Source: CAIVAT01 sp964455285 (lineage in GTDB: Bacteria > Bacteroidota > Bacteroidia > Bacteroidales > FEN-979). From it: a stretch of 39,035 nucleotides of DNA. Under the pieces are notes generated by a model that saw nothing but the letters and a program-made list of their open reading frames with translations, did not search any database and was not told where the DNA came from. Each line of letters opens with the position of its first letter. Positions within the stretch are counted from its first letter, which is position 1. Shown here one piece after another: positions 7,719-19,300 of this stretch. The translations under genes and the position numbers were made by a program. The stretch is from NCBI GenBank assembly GCA_964455285.1, contig CAYVVG010000033.1, forward strand, positions 1-39,035, in the 5' to 3' direction.

Positions 7719-9055
7719 GGTGCAGGGTCGTGTTCCGCGTGAACGGTCAGTGTGTCGGACGATTGCAGGTAATGGTCATACCCGCGCATCAGGTAATCAT
7801 ACACCAGGACGGCGATCCGGGCTGCACCGGCTCCGTTGGGATGGGTATAATCGTCGCCGGCCAGTTTGGGTCGGTCTTCCACCCATCGTTTCATGCTTCC
7901 GGCTCCGCCCATGGCCTCGTAAAGGTTAAAAAAGGCGGTGTGCGTACGGAGCGCGATGCGTTTCTGAAGACGGATGAAGCCGGGGAGGCCGGCCGGTGTC
8001 GCATAGGTGCCATTGATCAGGGAGGCGCGGTCGGGCATGCTGATGATCAGCAGCGGGATGCCGGGCGACGCCTGCCGGACGTGCCGGACCACCTTCACCA
8101 TCGCCTCTTCATACCAGTGATAATCCTCCACCCCCGGAGTGAACACGTTGAGTCCGAAATGGAGGATGAGAAGCCGGTTGCGGAGGATCCGGTGGAATCC
8201 TGCATAGACCGTGTCGGGGATGGAGGTCATGGGAAGCCCCGAGTTACCGCGGAACGCGTAGTTGTCGACATACACTCCGGGTCCGCCCTCGAAATTGACG
8301 CCGTACATCAGCCCGGCCTCCTCGCTTCGCACTGTGATCTCCAGGCTGCGGAAGGAGGTGTCGCTGAACAGGTCATGCATCGAGACCGGCCGGCCGGGGA
8401 GCAGCGTCAGCATGCGAACGACGGTGTCGGTGCGGAGGTCGACGGTCATGGCAGTGGTGCCGCCATACAGCAGGGAGGCCCGGTGAAAGACGGGTCCGTT
8501 TTTCGGTGCCTCAAAAACGGCCCGGGCGCCGCGGGAGGAGAGGTAGGCGTACCCCGAAAGCCCTGTCGGCAGGGCATTGTTGGCCGAAGGATGCACGAAT
8601 GAGATCACGGTCCACCGTTCGTTGAACGATTGCCGGACCGTGGTCCTGAACCCTGGGAGGGGGGTGGTGAGCGGTACGAATCCAACCCCGTTGCCCCCGA
8701 AGCGTTGCTGCATATGCCGGCGAAGCGGCTGGGTGACCAGGTCGCCTTCGATCATGGAGTCGCCGAAATAGGCGATATGGAGGGAAGTTTGATCGGAAGG
8801 GAGGGATTGCAGCGACCCGTAAAAGTACTCCAGCCCTTCCCAGGTGCTGGAGGTGGTGTCGTGGCCGGAGGCGATCGATCCTTCGGCCACGGGCGGTTCA
8901 GCGGCGGTTGGCGGGGCAGGGGAGGAGGCCGGGGGGGATGCAGCACCCACGGTGGATGCCGGGGCCGGGATCCATTCCAGAAGAACCGCCGTTACCAGGA
9001 TGACCATACCCGTAACGGCGGTGATCAGCAGGGGCTCATAATTGCGGTTTGTCAT
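7715..9055 (-). CDS. Membrane-anchored SGNH/GDSL hydrolase-like protein, first gene of the O-acetylation operon
   Basis: The protein has 446 residues. An uncleaved N-terminal membrane segment (about residues 9-28) is followed by a Pro/Ala/Ser-rich linker (29-62) and an SGNH domain. Motifs: AYFGDSMIEGD (nucleophile S100), LHFGLNVF (the G-x-N block) and DDYTHPNGAG near the C-terminus, which retains the canonical DxxH pair. It is therefore the catalytically more conventional of the two paralogues. It starts the minus-strand operon SGNH-SGNH-MBOAT, overlapping the next gene by 4 bp. ATG at 9055 follows an AAGGA that sits too close to be an ideal ribosome site. A TACCTTTG box lies at 9090-9097 and a perfect palindrome at 9105-9125. 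Expected location is the periplasmic face of the inner membrane. Confidence 0.85.
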   Translation of the reverse strand: MTNRNYEPLLITAVTGMVILVTAVLLEWIPAPASTVGAASPPASSPAPPTAAEPPVAEGSIASGHDTTSSTWEGLEYFYGSLQSLPSDQTSLHIAYFGDSMIEGDLVTQPLRRHMQQRFGGNGVGFVPLTTPLPGFRTTVRQSFNERWTVISFVHPSANNALPTGLSGYAYLSSRGARAVFEAPKNGPVFHRASLLYGGTTAMTVDLRTDTVVRMLTLLPGRPVSMHDLFSDTSFRSLEITVRSEEAGLMYGVNFEGGPGVYVDNYAFRGNSGLPMTSIPDTVYAGFHRILRNRLLILHFGLNVFTPGVEDYHWYEEAMVKVVRHVRQASPGIPLLIISMPDRASLINGTYATPAGLPGFIRLQKRIALRTHTAFFNLYEAMGGAGSMKRWVEDRPKLAGDDYTHPNGAGAARIAVLVYDYLMRGYDHYLQSSDTLTVHAEHDPAP

Positions 9056-9089
9056 TCCTTGCTCGCGGGTCGCACCGGCGACCGGGGAG

Positions 9090-9097
9090 CAAAGGTA
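9090..9097 (-). promoter_or_regulatory. Putative -7 box (TACCTTTG) of the O-acetylation operon
   Basis: On the minus strand TACCTTTG matches TAnnTTTG exactly, 34 nt before the ATG at 9055. The position where a -33 element should lie is occupied by the palindrome at 9105-9125, and no TTG is found at standard spacing. Confidence 0.5.
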
Positions 9098-9104
9098 GGG
9101 TTTT

Positions 9105-9125
9105 TACAGCAGGTGACCTGCTGTA
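9105..9125. promoter_or_regulatory. Perfect 21-bp palindrome, candidate operator of the O-acetylation operon
   Basis: The arms TACAGCAGGT and ACCTGCTGTA are exactly complementary around a single central G. The site lies 7 bp upstream of the TACCTTTG box, overlapping the expected -33 region, which suits binding of a dimeric regulator. It is a poor terminator for the lipoprotein gene because, read on the minus strand, it is followed by an A run and not a T run. The cognate regulator is unknown. Confidence 0.5.
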
Positions 9126-9150
9126 GGGCAACCGGTGTAAGCCGGAACTC

Positions 9151-9918
9151 CTAAAATCCGAAGACCGATTGGTAAGCAGGCTTCCGGAAGTTGTCCCACT
9201 GCCAGGTTTCTTTGGCGGTATAGGGCACCAGGATGTAGTAGCTGTCGTTGATCAAATCGGTCATTCTGAACAGGTTGGCATTCAAAATGTCGATCCGGCA
9301 TTCGTGGTTTCCGCTGCAATCGGGCGTGCCTTCCCAGCTGTAGCAGAAATGATCCTGGCTGCCGGGTTTCCAGGCCCAGGTCGAAAGTCCGCTGGTATTG
9401 TAGTAGAGATAGTACACCAGGTAGGTACCGGCTTCGCTGAAAAGCACGCGGCAGTCCATTGCGGTTCCAGCCGTGGGTACCGAATCGACGCTGACCAGGG
9501 TCCATGTGCGGCAGAGCAGGGCTGTATTCCCGGTCGAGGGCATCTGGCTGGCCCTGGTGGTGGTGATCTCGTACGTTGCCTGGGCCGATTTGGTGAGCGT
9601 GGTCAGCGTGAATTCGAAGGCTGTGGCATCCAGCCTGGTGATCGCCAGGGTGCCGAAGTCGGGGATGGTGATGGTATTGCCCGTGCGGGTGTAGTTCTTG
9701 AAGATCACGTCCGACGGGGTGACCACGATGGCCTGACCGCTCTTATTGAATTCGAACGAGGTGAAGTAGGTGGCGTTGGTGCCGGTCACGATCCATTTCG
9801 CGAATTCGGTGGAGGTGGCCGGAGCGGGGGTGTTGTTGTCGTCCTTATCCTTTTTACAGGAGGTGGCCATCATGGCAATGCAGCCGATGACCAGAAGGGT
9901 GAGCCGAAGATGTTTCAT
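9151..9918 (-). CDS. Hypothetical lipoprotein
   Basis: The frame is open further upstream, but the ATG at 9918 gives a classic lipoprotein signal: MKHLRLTLLVIGCIAMMATS followed by C21, then a charged, low-complexity stretch (KKDKDDNN) of the kind often seen after the lipid-modified Cys in Bacteroidota surface lipoproteins. The mature part of about 235 residues is rich in Thr, Tyr and aromatic residues and probably all beta. The phrase LLCRTWTLVSVDS in the middle resembles the start of lipocalin-like domains, but this is weak. The product is 255 residues. A TACATTTG box with a TTG about 20 bp upstream precedes this start, supporting the choice. No function can be assigned. Confidence 0.75.
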   Translation of the reverse strand: MKHLRLTLLVIGCIAMMATSCKKDKDDNNTPAPATSTEFAKWIVTGTNATYFTSFEFNKSGQAIVVTPSDVIFKNYTRTGNTITIPDFGTLAITRLDATAFEFTLTTLTKSAQATYEITTTRASQMPSTGNTALLCRTWTLVSVDSVPTAGTAMDCRVLFSEAGTYLVYYLYYNTSGLSTWAWKPGSQDHFCYSWEGTPDCSGNHECRIDILNANLFRMTDLINDSYYILVPYTAKETWQWDNFRKPAYQSVFGF

Positions 9919-10313
9919 GGTGGGGTGGTTTTTAACGGGTTCATTGAATACTGGGACAGTCGGGTCAAATGTAGGAATTATAAGACACGATGTCAATAGC
10001 ATAAAGGTTGTAATCCGTTGTGGAGATGAATTGGATTCTTTCACCGGGGAATTGGTTTCTGATATTCCTACCATAAAATAATAATAACTGTTATGGAAGT
10101 GGTTTTTGTAATATGCACGTTTACAGATTAATAAAAAATCCAATTATAATTAATCCAAGAAGAAATAAGAAATCGGCCGAAAAAAAAGTCCTGAGCGAAC
10201 GAAATTCTTTGGCAGAAAAAATCTAATTTGCCGGTAAATGCCTGTATTGATGATGAAAAAGAGTATTCTCCACAAGTCAACCGGTATTTAATTTTTCGAC
10301 CAACCCTTTTCAT
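9919..10313. other. 395-bp AT-rich divergent intergenic region
   Basis: It separates the lipoprotein gene (minus) from the giant adhesin gene (plus). Apart from the lipoprotein promoter at 9966-9996 I see no gene, no strong hairpin and no RNA gene. For the adhesin, TTTG (10208-10211) and TAATTTG (10224-10230) occur but are too closely spaced for a confident promoter. There is no Shine-Dalgarno sequence before the ATG at 10314, which is common in this phylum. Confidence 0.5.
9966..9996 (-). promoter_or_regulatory. Promoter of the lipoprotein gene (TTG-N20-TACATTTG)
   Basis: Read on the minus strand: TTG at 9996-9994, 20 bp, then TACATTTG at 9973-9966. Both elements and the spacing fit the Bacteroidota TTTG/TAnnTTTG promoter pattern. 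The implied leader is about 40 nt before the ATG at 9918, which rejects the longer upstream open frame as coding. Confidence 0.6.
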
Positions 10314-13300
10314 ATGACACGAACAATTCTCTTTGGCGCTCTTGCTCTTTGTTTGATATTCCTTCTCACCGGCAAATCCGCCCTTGCCCAGTGCACGGTA
10401 AATATCACGGCAAATCCTGCGAATGCCACGGTGTGCGCCGGCCAGACGGTCACCCTCACGGCCGGTGCCGTGCTGTGTCCTTCCGTTACATACCAATGGA
10501 GCACCGGCGCAGCCACCCAGTCCATCAATGTGACCACGGCGGGGAACTATAGCGTCACTGTGACCGATGCAGGCAATAACACCGACAGGGATACGATAGC
10601 GGTGGTGGTGAATCCCTTACCCCCAATCCCGGTCATCAATGGCAGCTATTGTTGCCGGGTTGGAAGTAACATTACATATGCCACAACAACCAGTGGAAAT
10701 ACCTACAATTGGACTGTCACCGGGGGTGCAATACTGAATGGTCAAGGAACAAATTCGATAACTGTAAACTGGAATACGGCTGGAACGGGGACGGTGAAAG
10801 TCGTTGAGACATTTCCCACCACATTATGTTCCCGGGAAAATACATTGTCCGTAACTGTCACTTCTGTTACTTTTTCGAATGCAATCTCAGGAAATCCGTG
10901 CGAGGGTAAAATTCAATTCACTACAACTTCTCCTCCCCATACCACTGGCATGTCGTATCAATGGAAATCCAATAACGTCCAGATTGGTACTTCACGCAAT
11001 TTATTGCACCAGTTCAATGCGTTTGGCACTGGTTCGACCACTTACCAGGTGAAACTGATCGTGACCTATCCTGGTGGGTGCAAAGATTCCGTGACAAACC
11101 CCGTAACCATTACAAACAGGCCGGATGCGTCCATACAAAATACAAATCCTGCACCGGATGGAGAATGGACGCATTGTATTCAAGGAGAGGATACAACTTT
11201 CACGGTGATCATTAATAACACATCCACCACCACTGCCACCAACACAAACTATGAAATTGACTGGGATGATGGGACAACCCATTATAATTCTACTTCTCCT
11301 CCAATGGGGGTTTCTCATACCTATTCGTTGCGTAAAATGTTTTATTTGAAAGTGACAGTTACGAATGCGCAATGCACAGCGATTAAGATTTATAATGTTT
11401 TTAATGGCAGTAACCCTCAGGGAGGGATCAGCAATATTGGTAATACAACCCAATTATGTGGTGTACCAAAGAGAATCAAATACATATTTCAGGAAAATAC
11501 TTTTTTTAATACCGAAGGAACAACCTATACCATTCAGTTTAACGATGGAAGTCCTGATACCATTCTGCAAAATCCGACTCACGATACGTTGTACCATATA
11601 TTCACAACGAATTCCTGTAACCATACCTCCTTTATGATGGGGACTCCGAATACTTTTTCTATTCGCTGCATTGCAAGTAATCCTTGTGGTTCCACTCCAT
11701 CTGTTGTCGAACCCATTCAGATTGGTGTGAAACCGACGCCAAGTTTTACCATATCTCCCGGGAATCCGGCTTGCATCAATACAAATGTCACTTTTACATC
11801 TACCTCAACATCTCAGGGTTATGTCACGGGCTCGGCTCAGTGTCTAACGACATTCAGTAATACATGGAGTATTACGCCCGTTTCCGGTTGGACGGCAGTC
11901 AGCGGATACCCTGGTTCGTCAGTGGCAGTGATCAAATTTACTGTTGCCGGTCATTATACTGTGACATTGAGCACCAACAATGGTTGCGGCACCAACTCCA
12001 TTACTCAGAGTGTCTGCATTACTCAGGCTCCTGTTGCATCTTACACGGTTAGCCCGACAGGTGGTTGTCAGATACCACTGGTGATTTCCACCAATAATTC
12101 ATCTACAAATGTGGATTCCTGCGGATCTGTTTCCTATCTGTGGACAGTTGATAATTATTCGGGTTCGGCTTTTTGCCCACCGAATTCGAGTTCTTTTACC
12201 ATCTCGAATCCAAGTAATTACAATACCTCAATAACATTTAACAATCCTGGCATATACAGGATCAGACTGGCCGTGCAGAATAGTTGTGGATCGGTTTCAG
12301 CCACCACATTTGATACAGTGCGGACAAAACCGGATGTGGCCATTGTCTCGCCTTCCTCTATCTGTGCAGGCGATATAATTAATCCGCAAGCACAGCTAAA
12401 TAGTAATTGCAATGGTGTATTGAATCCGACCTATGCGTGGTCATTTCCGGGAGGAAGTCCGGGGACGGGCTCAGGAGTGATTCCGGGACAGATTACCTAT
12501 CCATCTGCCGGACCTTATACGGTATCGGTAACTGCAACAAATGAGTGTGGGAGTACATTGGCAACAACTAATCTGACTGTCAAACCATTGCCTGTCCCTG
12601 GCATCGCGGGTCCTGCTACCGTTTGTGTTGGAACCACCGGAAATGTTTACACAACCCAGGGGTCAATGAGTAATTATGTCTGGAGTGTGACCGGCGGGAC
12701 GATCACGGCAGGAGGGACATCGACCTCCAGCACGGCGACGGTAACCTGGAACACGGTGGGCCCACAATCAATCAGCGTCAATTATTCCCAATCCGGATGT
12801 CCTGCCGCAACACCGGCAGTGTATGGTGTGACGGTAAATCCACGGCCTTCGCCGACAATCACTGGTCCGGCAAGCATATGCGAAGGGAGTACGACAGGAT
12901 ATAAGACACAAACAGGGATGACGGGGTATACCTGGACAGTGTCGGCAGGAGGCGCCATTATTGCCGGATCAGGTACCGACAGCATCACCGTCACCTGGGC
13001 GACAGCGGGTCCGAAGACGGTTACGGTGAACTATTCGAATTCCTATGGTTGCCAGGCATCCAGCCCGTCATCATACGCTGTCACTGTGAATGCGTTACCG
13101 GCGCCGGCGATCACCGGGACCGCGGCCACCTGCATTGGAAGTTCGCTGACATATACAACACAGACGGGTATGACCGGGTATGCATGGACGGTGAGTTCGG
13201 GAGGAGCGATTACGAGCGGCGCAGGTACGAGCAGTATTACCGTAAGCTGGACAGGCTTGGGGAACCAGGCGGTGACCGTCAATTATACCAATGCGGCAGG

Positions 13301-16300
13301 ATGTACGGCGACCACGCCGGTAAGTTATGGGGTGGTTGTAAATTCGTTGCCATCGCCCTCTCTGACGGGTAATAATCCCGTTTGTGTTGGAACCACAGGA
13401 TATGTTTACACAACCCAGGGGTCAATGAGCAATTATACATGGAGCGTGACCGGCGGGACGATCACGGCAGGCGGGACATCGACCTCCAGCACGGCGACGG
13501 TAACCTGGAACACGGTGGGCCCACAATNNNNNNNNNNNNNNNNNNNNNNNNNNNNNNNNNNNNNNNNNNNNNNNNNNNNNNNNNNNNNNNNNNNNNNNNN
13601 NNNNNNNNNNNNNNNNNNNNNNNNNNNTGGTTGTAAATTCGTTGCCATCGCCCTCTCTGACGGGTAATAATCCCGTTTGTGTCGGAACCACCGGAAATGT
13701 GTACACAACCCAGGGGTCAATGAGCAATTATGCATGGAGTGTGACCGGCGGGACGATCACGGCAGGTGGGACATCGACCTCCAGCACGGCGACAATTACC
13801 TGGAACACGGTAGGCCCACAATCAATCAGCGTCAATTACAATCAATCCGGATGTCCTGCCGCAACACCAGCGGTATATGGTGTGACGGTAAATCCACGGC
13901 CCACTCCGACGATCACCGGCCCGGCCAGTATCTGTGAAGGGACCACGACCGGTTACAAAACGCAAGCTTTAATGACTGGCTATTCCTGGACGGTGTCGGC
14001 AGGAGGGACGATCGTCAACGGGTCTGGGACCGACAGCATCACGGTTACCTGGACGACCGCCGGTACGAAAACGGTTACGGTGAACTATTCGAATTCCTAT
14101 GGATGCCAGGCATCCAGCCCGCCATCATACGCTGTCACTGTAAATGCTATACCGGCGCCGGCGATTACCGGTGCCGCAGCCACCTGCATAGGAAGTTCAT
14201 TGACTTATACAACAGAGACGGGTATGACCGGGTATGCATGGACGGTGAGTTCGGGAGGAGCGATTACGAGCGGCGCGGGTACAGGCAGTATTACCGTGAG
14301 CTGGACAGGAACGGGGAACCAGACGGTGACAGTCAATTATACCAACGCGGCAGGATGTACGGCAACCACGCCGGTTAGCTATGGAGTGGTTGTTAATCCT
14401 TTGCCAAATCCCACAGTTTCCGGCCCGGATTCACTCTGTATTAACAGCAGCGGCATTGTTTACACAACCCAGTCAGGTATGCAGAATTATTCCTGGACTA
14501 TCACAGGAGGAACAATCATTTCGGGTGGAACTGCCACCTCCAATACGGCAACGGTGACATGGTCGAGTGCTGGTATGCAGACCATTGGTATAAACTATTC
14601 ACAATCAGGGTGCCCGGCAACTTCGCCTAATTCACTCCCGGTAATTGTTCATCCTTTGCCGGTTGCCGATGCGGGTACTGACTTTTCAATCAACATTGGA
14701 ACCTCCACCGTGCTTGACGGTTCAGGTAGCAGTTTGGGGAGTCTCGTATGGACTTCATCGCCTCCAAATATGATTAAAACCGGTGGCGCCACCATCCACC
14801 CTACGACAGAAAACTTGTTCTCATCAACCCAATTCAATTTACAGGTCACAAGTGATAAAGGATGTGTTAATTCCGACCAGGTAACAGTCAGCGTTCAGGG
14901 AACCTTGTTAGGAGTCCAGTGTAGCGTCAATCCTGACACCATTTGTAACGATGGATCCAGTGCCAATCTGCTGGCCATTGGGTCAGGGGGCGGAGGTACA
15001 TACACGTATCAGTGGGCCTCTATACCCGGAACTTTTAATTCGACGCTGGCAAATCCGGTTGTCAGCCCAACAATTACGACAGACTATACAGTGACGGTGA
15101 CGGATGGTTTTACGAGTGTTGCCTGCCAGACCACCTTGGTTGTAAAACCTTTGCCACAATCCCATTTTATCACCGGTGGCGGCAAGTATTGCGCAGGCGG
15201 GAGCGGTGTTCCCATCGGGTTGGCCTCCTCTTCTGTCCTGGATACCTACGTTCTGAAAGATCAGTCGGGAATTACAGTCGGAAACATGACCGGGACAGGG
15301 GGTCCGGTTACTTTCGGCACTTATACCACCCCTGGCATTTATCGTGCGACCGCCACGAGCATCGATGTGCCGCATTGCTCTTCACCCATGACCGATACCG
15401 CCGTGGTGGAGATCATTCCCCTGCCTACGGCCTTTCCCCTTACCGGCGGCGGTTCCTTTTCGGCCGGAGGAGTTGGGGTCTCCGTCGGATTGGCGGGTTC
15501 CGAGTTGGGCGTGGAATACGAATTGTGGATAAACGGAACCACTCCCGTTATTCCCAGGAGACCGGGAACCGGTTTTGGAATCAATTTCGGCAATCAGACA
15601 ACCGCAGGTTTTTACACAGTAATAGCCTATACCCTGACCACCCCGGTCTGTACGGCAGAAATGATGGATACGGTCGAGGTGATCATCAATCCCTGGCCGG
15701 TTCAATTTTCGGTTACCGGAGGAGGGGAATACTGCACAGGAGGAGTGGGTGTTCCGGTTGGTTTAAGCGGTTCGGAGATCGGGGTGAAATATTATCTCAG
15801 AATCGGAACCGGCACTGTACTCGACAGCCTGCCCGGAACAGGTGATGTCCTTGATTTCGGACTTCAGACGCTGGGAGGGATTTATACGGTGAAAGGAGTC
15901 AATACGACCTCAGGTCTTTCCATGATGATGACCGGCCAGGCGGAGGTGATCGTGAACCCGCTTCCCTTGCCCTACCTGATGGTTCCGCAGGGCGATACCT
16001 GTTACGGGACGGAGCTGCTTCTGAACGGTTCCCAGGCCGGGGTGGAGTACTACCTGCTCAAAGGCAATGATACGGTGAAGATGGTCATCGGCAACGGGAT
16101 GTTCGGGTTACTGACTTTCGGCCATGTTTTCGATACCGGAACCTTACGGTCGGTGGCGCACAACCCGGTGACGGGCTGCTGGAACGATATGATCGGGACG
16201 GTGACGTTGCAGCCGGCGCCGCTGGTGTTTCAACTGCTGCCGCCGGGGATCCTTTGCCCAGGACAGGAGATATGGCTGACGGGCTCTCAGTCGGGGATCC

Positions 16301-19300
16301 TGTATCAGCTCCGGCGCGACAGCCTGGTCAACGTAGGATCACCGGTGCCGGGAACGGGAGCGATGCTGAACTTCGGACCGCAATACCTCCCGGGCAAATA
16401 CCGGGTGATCGCCACCAACCCCGTGACCCACTGCTACTCATGGATGGAGGGTGATGCGACGATCCAGCCCTCGCCCACCGTTTACAACATCCTGCCCTCG
16501 GGCGATACCTGCGCTCCGGCGATCGTCAGGTTGAATGGTTCGCAGACGGGGATGTCCTACCGATTGGTATTCAACAACACGGTGTACCTTGACAGTCTGT
16601 ATGGTACGGGTCAGCCCCTGGTGTTCGGGACCTATTCCACAGCCGGTCTCTACCGGATCCGGGCGATCGACACGCTGACCCATTGCGAGTACTGGATGGA
16701 TGACAGCCTTCGCATTGCAGCTTCACCGGTGAAGTACAACATCATTCCCAATGGCATTGCATGTGCGGGGATGGAAGTGGGACTGGATGGCTCGGAAGCC
16801 GGGGTTGACTACTCACTGATCCGGGATGGATGGATCCTGGCGGGCGGTCCCATTCCGGGAACGGGCGCCCCGATCACCTTCGGCGCACAGTCGACGCCGG
16901 GCACTTATACGGTCACGGCAACGCGGACCCTGACCGGCTGCGATGCGGTGATGAACGGGAGCGCACAGCTGTCTCCGCTGCCGGTGGTCTACCTGATCAC
17001 GCCCCAGGGCAACCAATGTGCGGGAACGGAGGTATGGCTGAACGGATCGCAGCTGGGGGTGACCTACCAGCTTTTCCGCGACAGCATCCTGCAGGCGTCG
17101 CTGACCGGCACCGGATCGATGCTCAACTTCGGACCGCAGTACCTGCCGGGAGTCTATACCATCAAAGCAGCCGATAACCTTTCCACCTGCGACACGCTGA
17201 TGGGAGGAACGGTGACGATTCTGCCCGGCCCCCTGCAGTTCTCGGTCACGCCTGCAGGCATCAACTGCTCCCCGGCGACGATCGGGCTGACAGGTTCCGA
17301 GTTGGGAGTGATCTACCAGTTGCGGCGCAACAGTTCTGTAAATGTGGGCGCCCCGCTGGCGGGAACGGGAACGGCATTGAGCTTTGGGTCCCAGACGATA
17401 CCGGGCTATTATAGTGTGGTGGCGACAGATACCTTGACCGATTGCTATTCCCGGATGCCGGACAGCGTCTTCATCCAGCCCCCGGCTACGGTGTACAATA
17501 TCGTCCCTTCCGGCGATACCTGCATGGGGGCGATCATCAGGCTCAATGGATCTCAACCCGGCAAGGAGTATATCCTGGTACTGAACGGTTCTGTTTACCT
17601 GGATACCATCGTCGGAACCGGGTCGGCGGTTGTCTTCGGATCTTACACAACAACAGGAGTTTACCGGGTGATCGCCAGGGATTTGGTAGCCGGTTGCAAG
17701 ACGCCCATGAGCGACAGCCTGCGGATCCTCGATTCGCCGGTTCCATACAATATCATCCCGAACGGCATTTCATGCGTCGGCATGGAGGTGGGACTCGACG
17801 ATTCGGATCCCGGGGTGAACTATACGTTGATCCTGGAGGATACGATCATCGCAGCAGGGCCGGTTGCCGGGACAGGCGGTCCGGTCAACTTCGGGGTGCA
17901 GACCTACGCGGGTAATTATACGGTTGTTGCGGTGATAGGCACGACGGCCTGCTCGGCGGTGATGAATGGCGCTTCTGTGCTGTACCCTGATCCGGTTTCG
18001 TATGTGCTCTTCCCTCAGGACTCGGTTTGCGCGGGAACGGACCTCTACCTGAACGGTTCACAATCGGGGGTCAGCTATACCCTGCGGCGTGACAACGTAC
18101 CGGTACTCACCCTGCCCGGAACAGGTGATATTATCCATTTTGGTGCGCAATACCTGCCCGGTAATTACACGGTCTATGCGGTATATTCTGCCACCACCTG
18201 CGACACCATGATGCAGGGCAGCACCACGATCCTGCCAATGCCACTTACCTATGATGTGCTCCCGGCGGGAGCCAACTGTTCGCCGGCCGAGGTGGGATTA
18301 TCGGGTTCCCAGACCGGCGTGACTTACCAACTGTACCGCGATGGATTTGCCACGGGAACGCCGGTAGCCGGGACGGGCTCGGCGCTGAGTTTTGGATTGC
18401 AACCGGCAGGCAGTTACACGGTTGTTGCCATGAACGATGTTACGTTGTGCCGCGATACGATGCCGGATACCGTGACCATTACCAACGGACCACAGGTCCA
18501 CGCGGGCGGCGATACGGCAGTATGTGCCGGCCATCCGATCCAATTGTCGGCCACGGCTACCGATTATTCCTCTGTGCTGTGGATCACGCTGGGGGATGGT
18601 ATCTTCTCCGACCCGGCCATCCTTGACCCGGTTTACACCCCCGGTAACAATGACATTGCCGGCGGAACCGTCCTGCTGGTGATCAAAGGCTATGGCTCGG
18701 CCGCATGCCCGGTGGCCGTGGATGAGGATACCCTGGCGCTGACCATCGATCCTCAACCGCTGGTCGATGCCGGGTTGTCCGATACGCTGTGCCAGAACGG
18801 CACAGCCCCGCTCAACGCAACGGCACAACATTACTCGTCGGTGCAATGGAGCACCCGGGGCGACGGGACCTTCGACAATATGCAGACCCTGACGCCGGTG
18901 TACACCCCCGGCGACCAGGATATCCTGACCGGATCGGTATGGCTGGATGTGGCTGTTCATGGCACCCTCACCTGCAGCCCCGATAGGGTGACCGACTCTT
19001 TGCGGCTGACGCTTGAGCCTCTGCCGTCAGCCAACGCCGGGCCTGATGACACATTGTGCGAGAACGGTTCCTACCGGCTCTCCGGGAGCGCGCAACATCA
19101 TTCATCCGTCGCATGGACAACTCTTGGCGACGGGACCTTCGATAACCCGGCCTTGCCGGATGCCTCTTACACGCCCGGGATGAACGACAGGACGGTCGGG
19201 AACGTCAGGCTGGTTTTGACGGCCCTGGGTGAAAGCAGTTGCCAGGCGGAATGGGCGAAGGATACCATGAGGTTGGTGCTGAACAAGCTGCCCCTGGTAA

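Noticed and set aside
9105..9125. Palindrome as a terminator for the lipoprotein gene
   Set aside because: In the direction of that gene the hairpin is followed by an A run, not a T run.
9919..10143. N-terminal extension of the lipoprotein gene to 10143
   Set aside because: A standard lipoprotein signal begins at 9918 and a promoter (TTG-N20-TACATTTG) lies inside the extension.
13382..13667. Frame change or separate genes at the N gap
   Set aside because: The gap is exactly 100 Ns, a placeholder. Restoring the 759-bp period gives one continuous frame, so neither a frameshift nor two genes is needed.
12591..14660. Regular repeats that might be a CRISPR array
   Set aside because: The units are hundreds of bases long, keep one reading frame and encode Ig/PKD-like domains; there are no short identical repeats with unique spacers and no cas genes.
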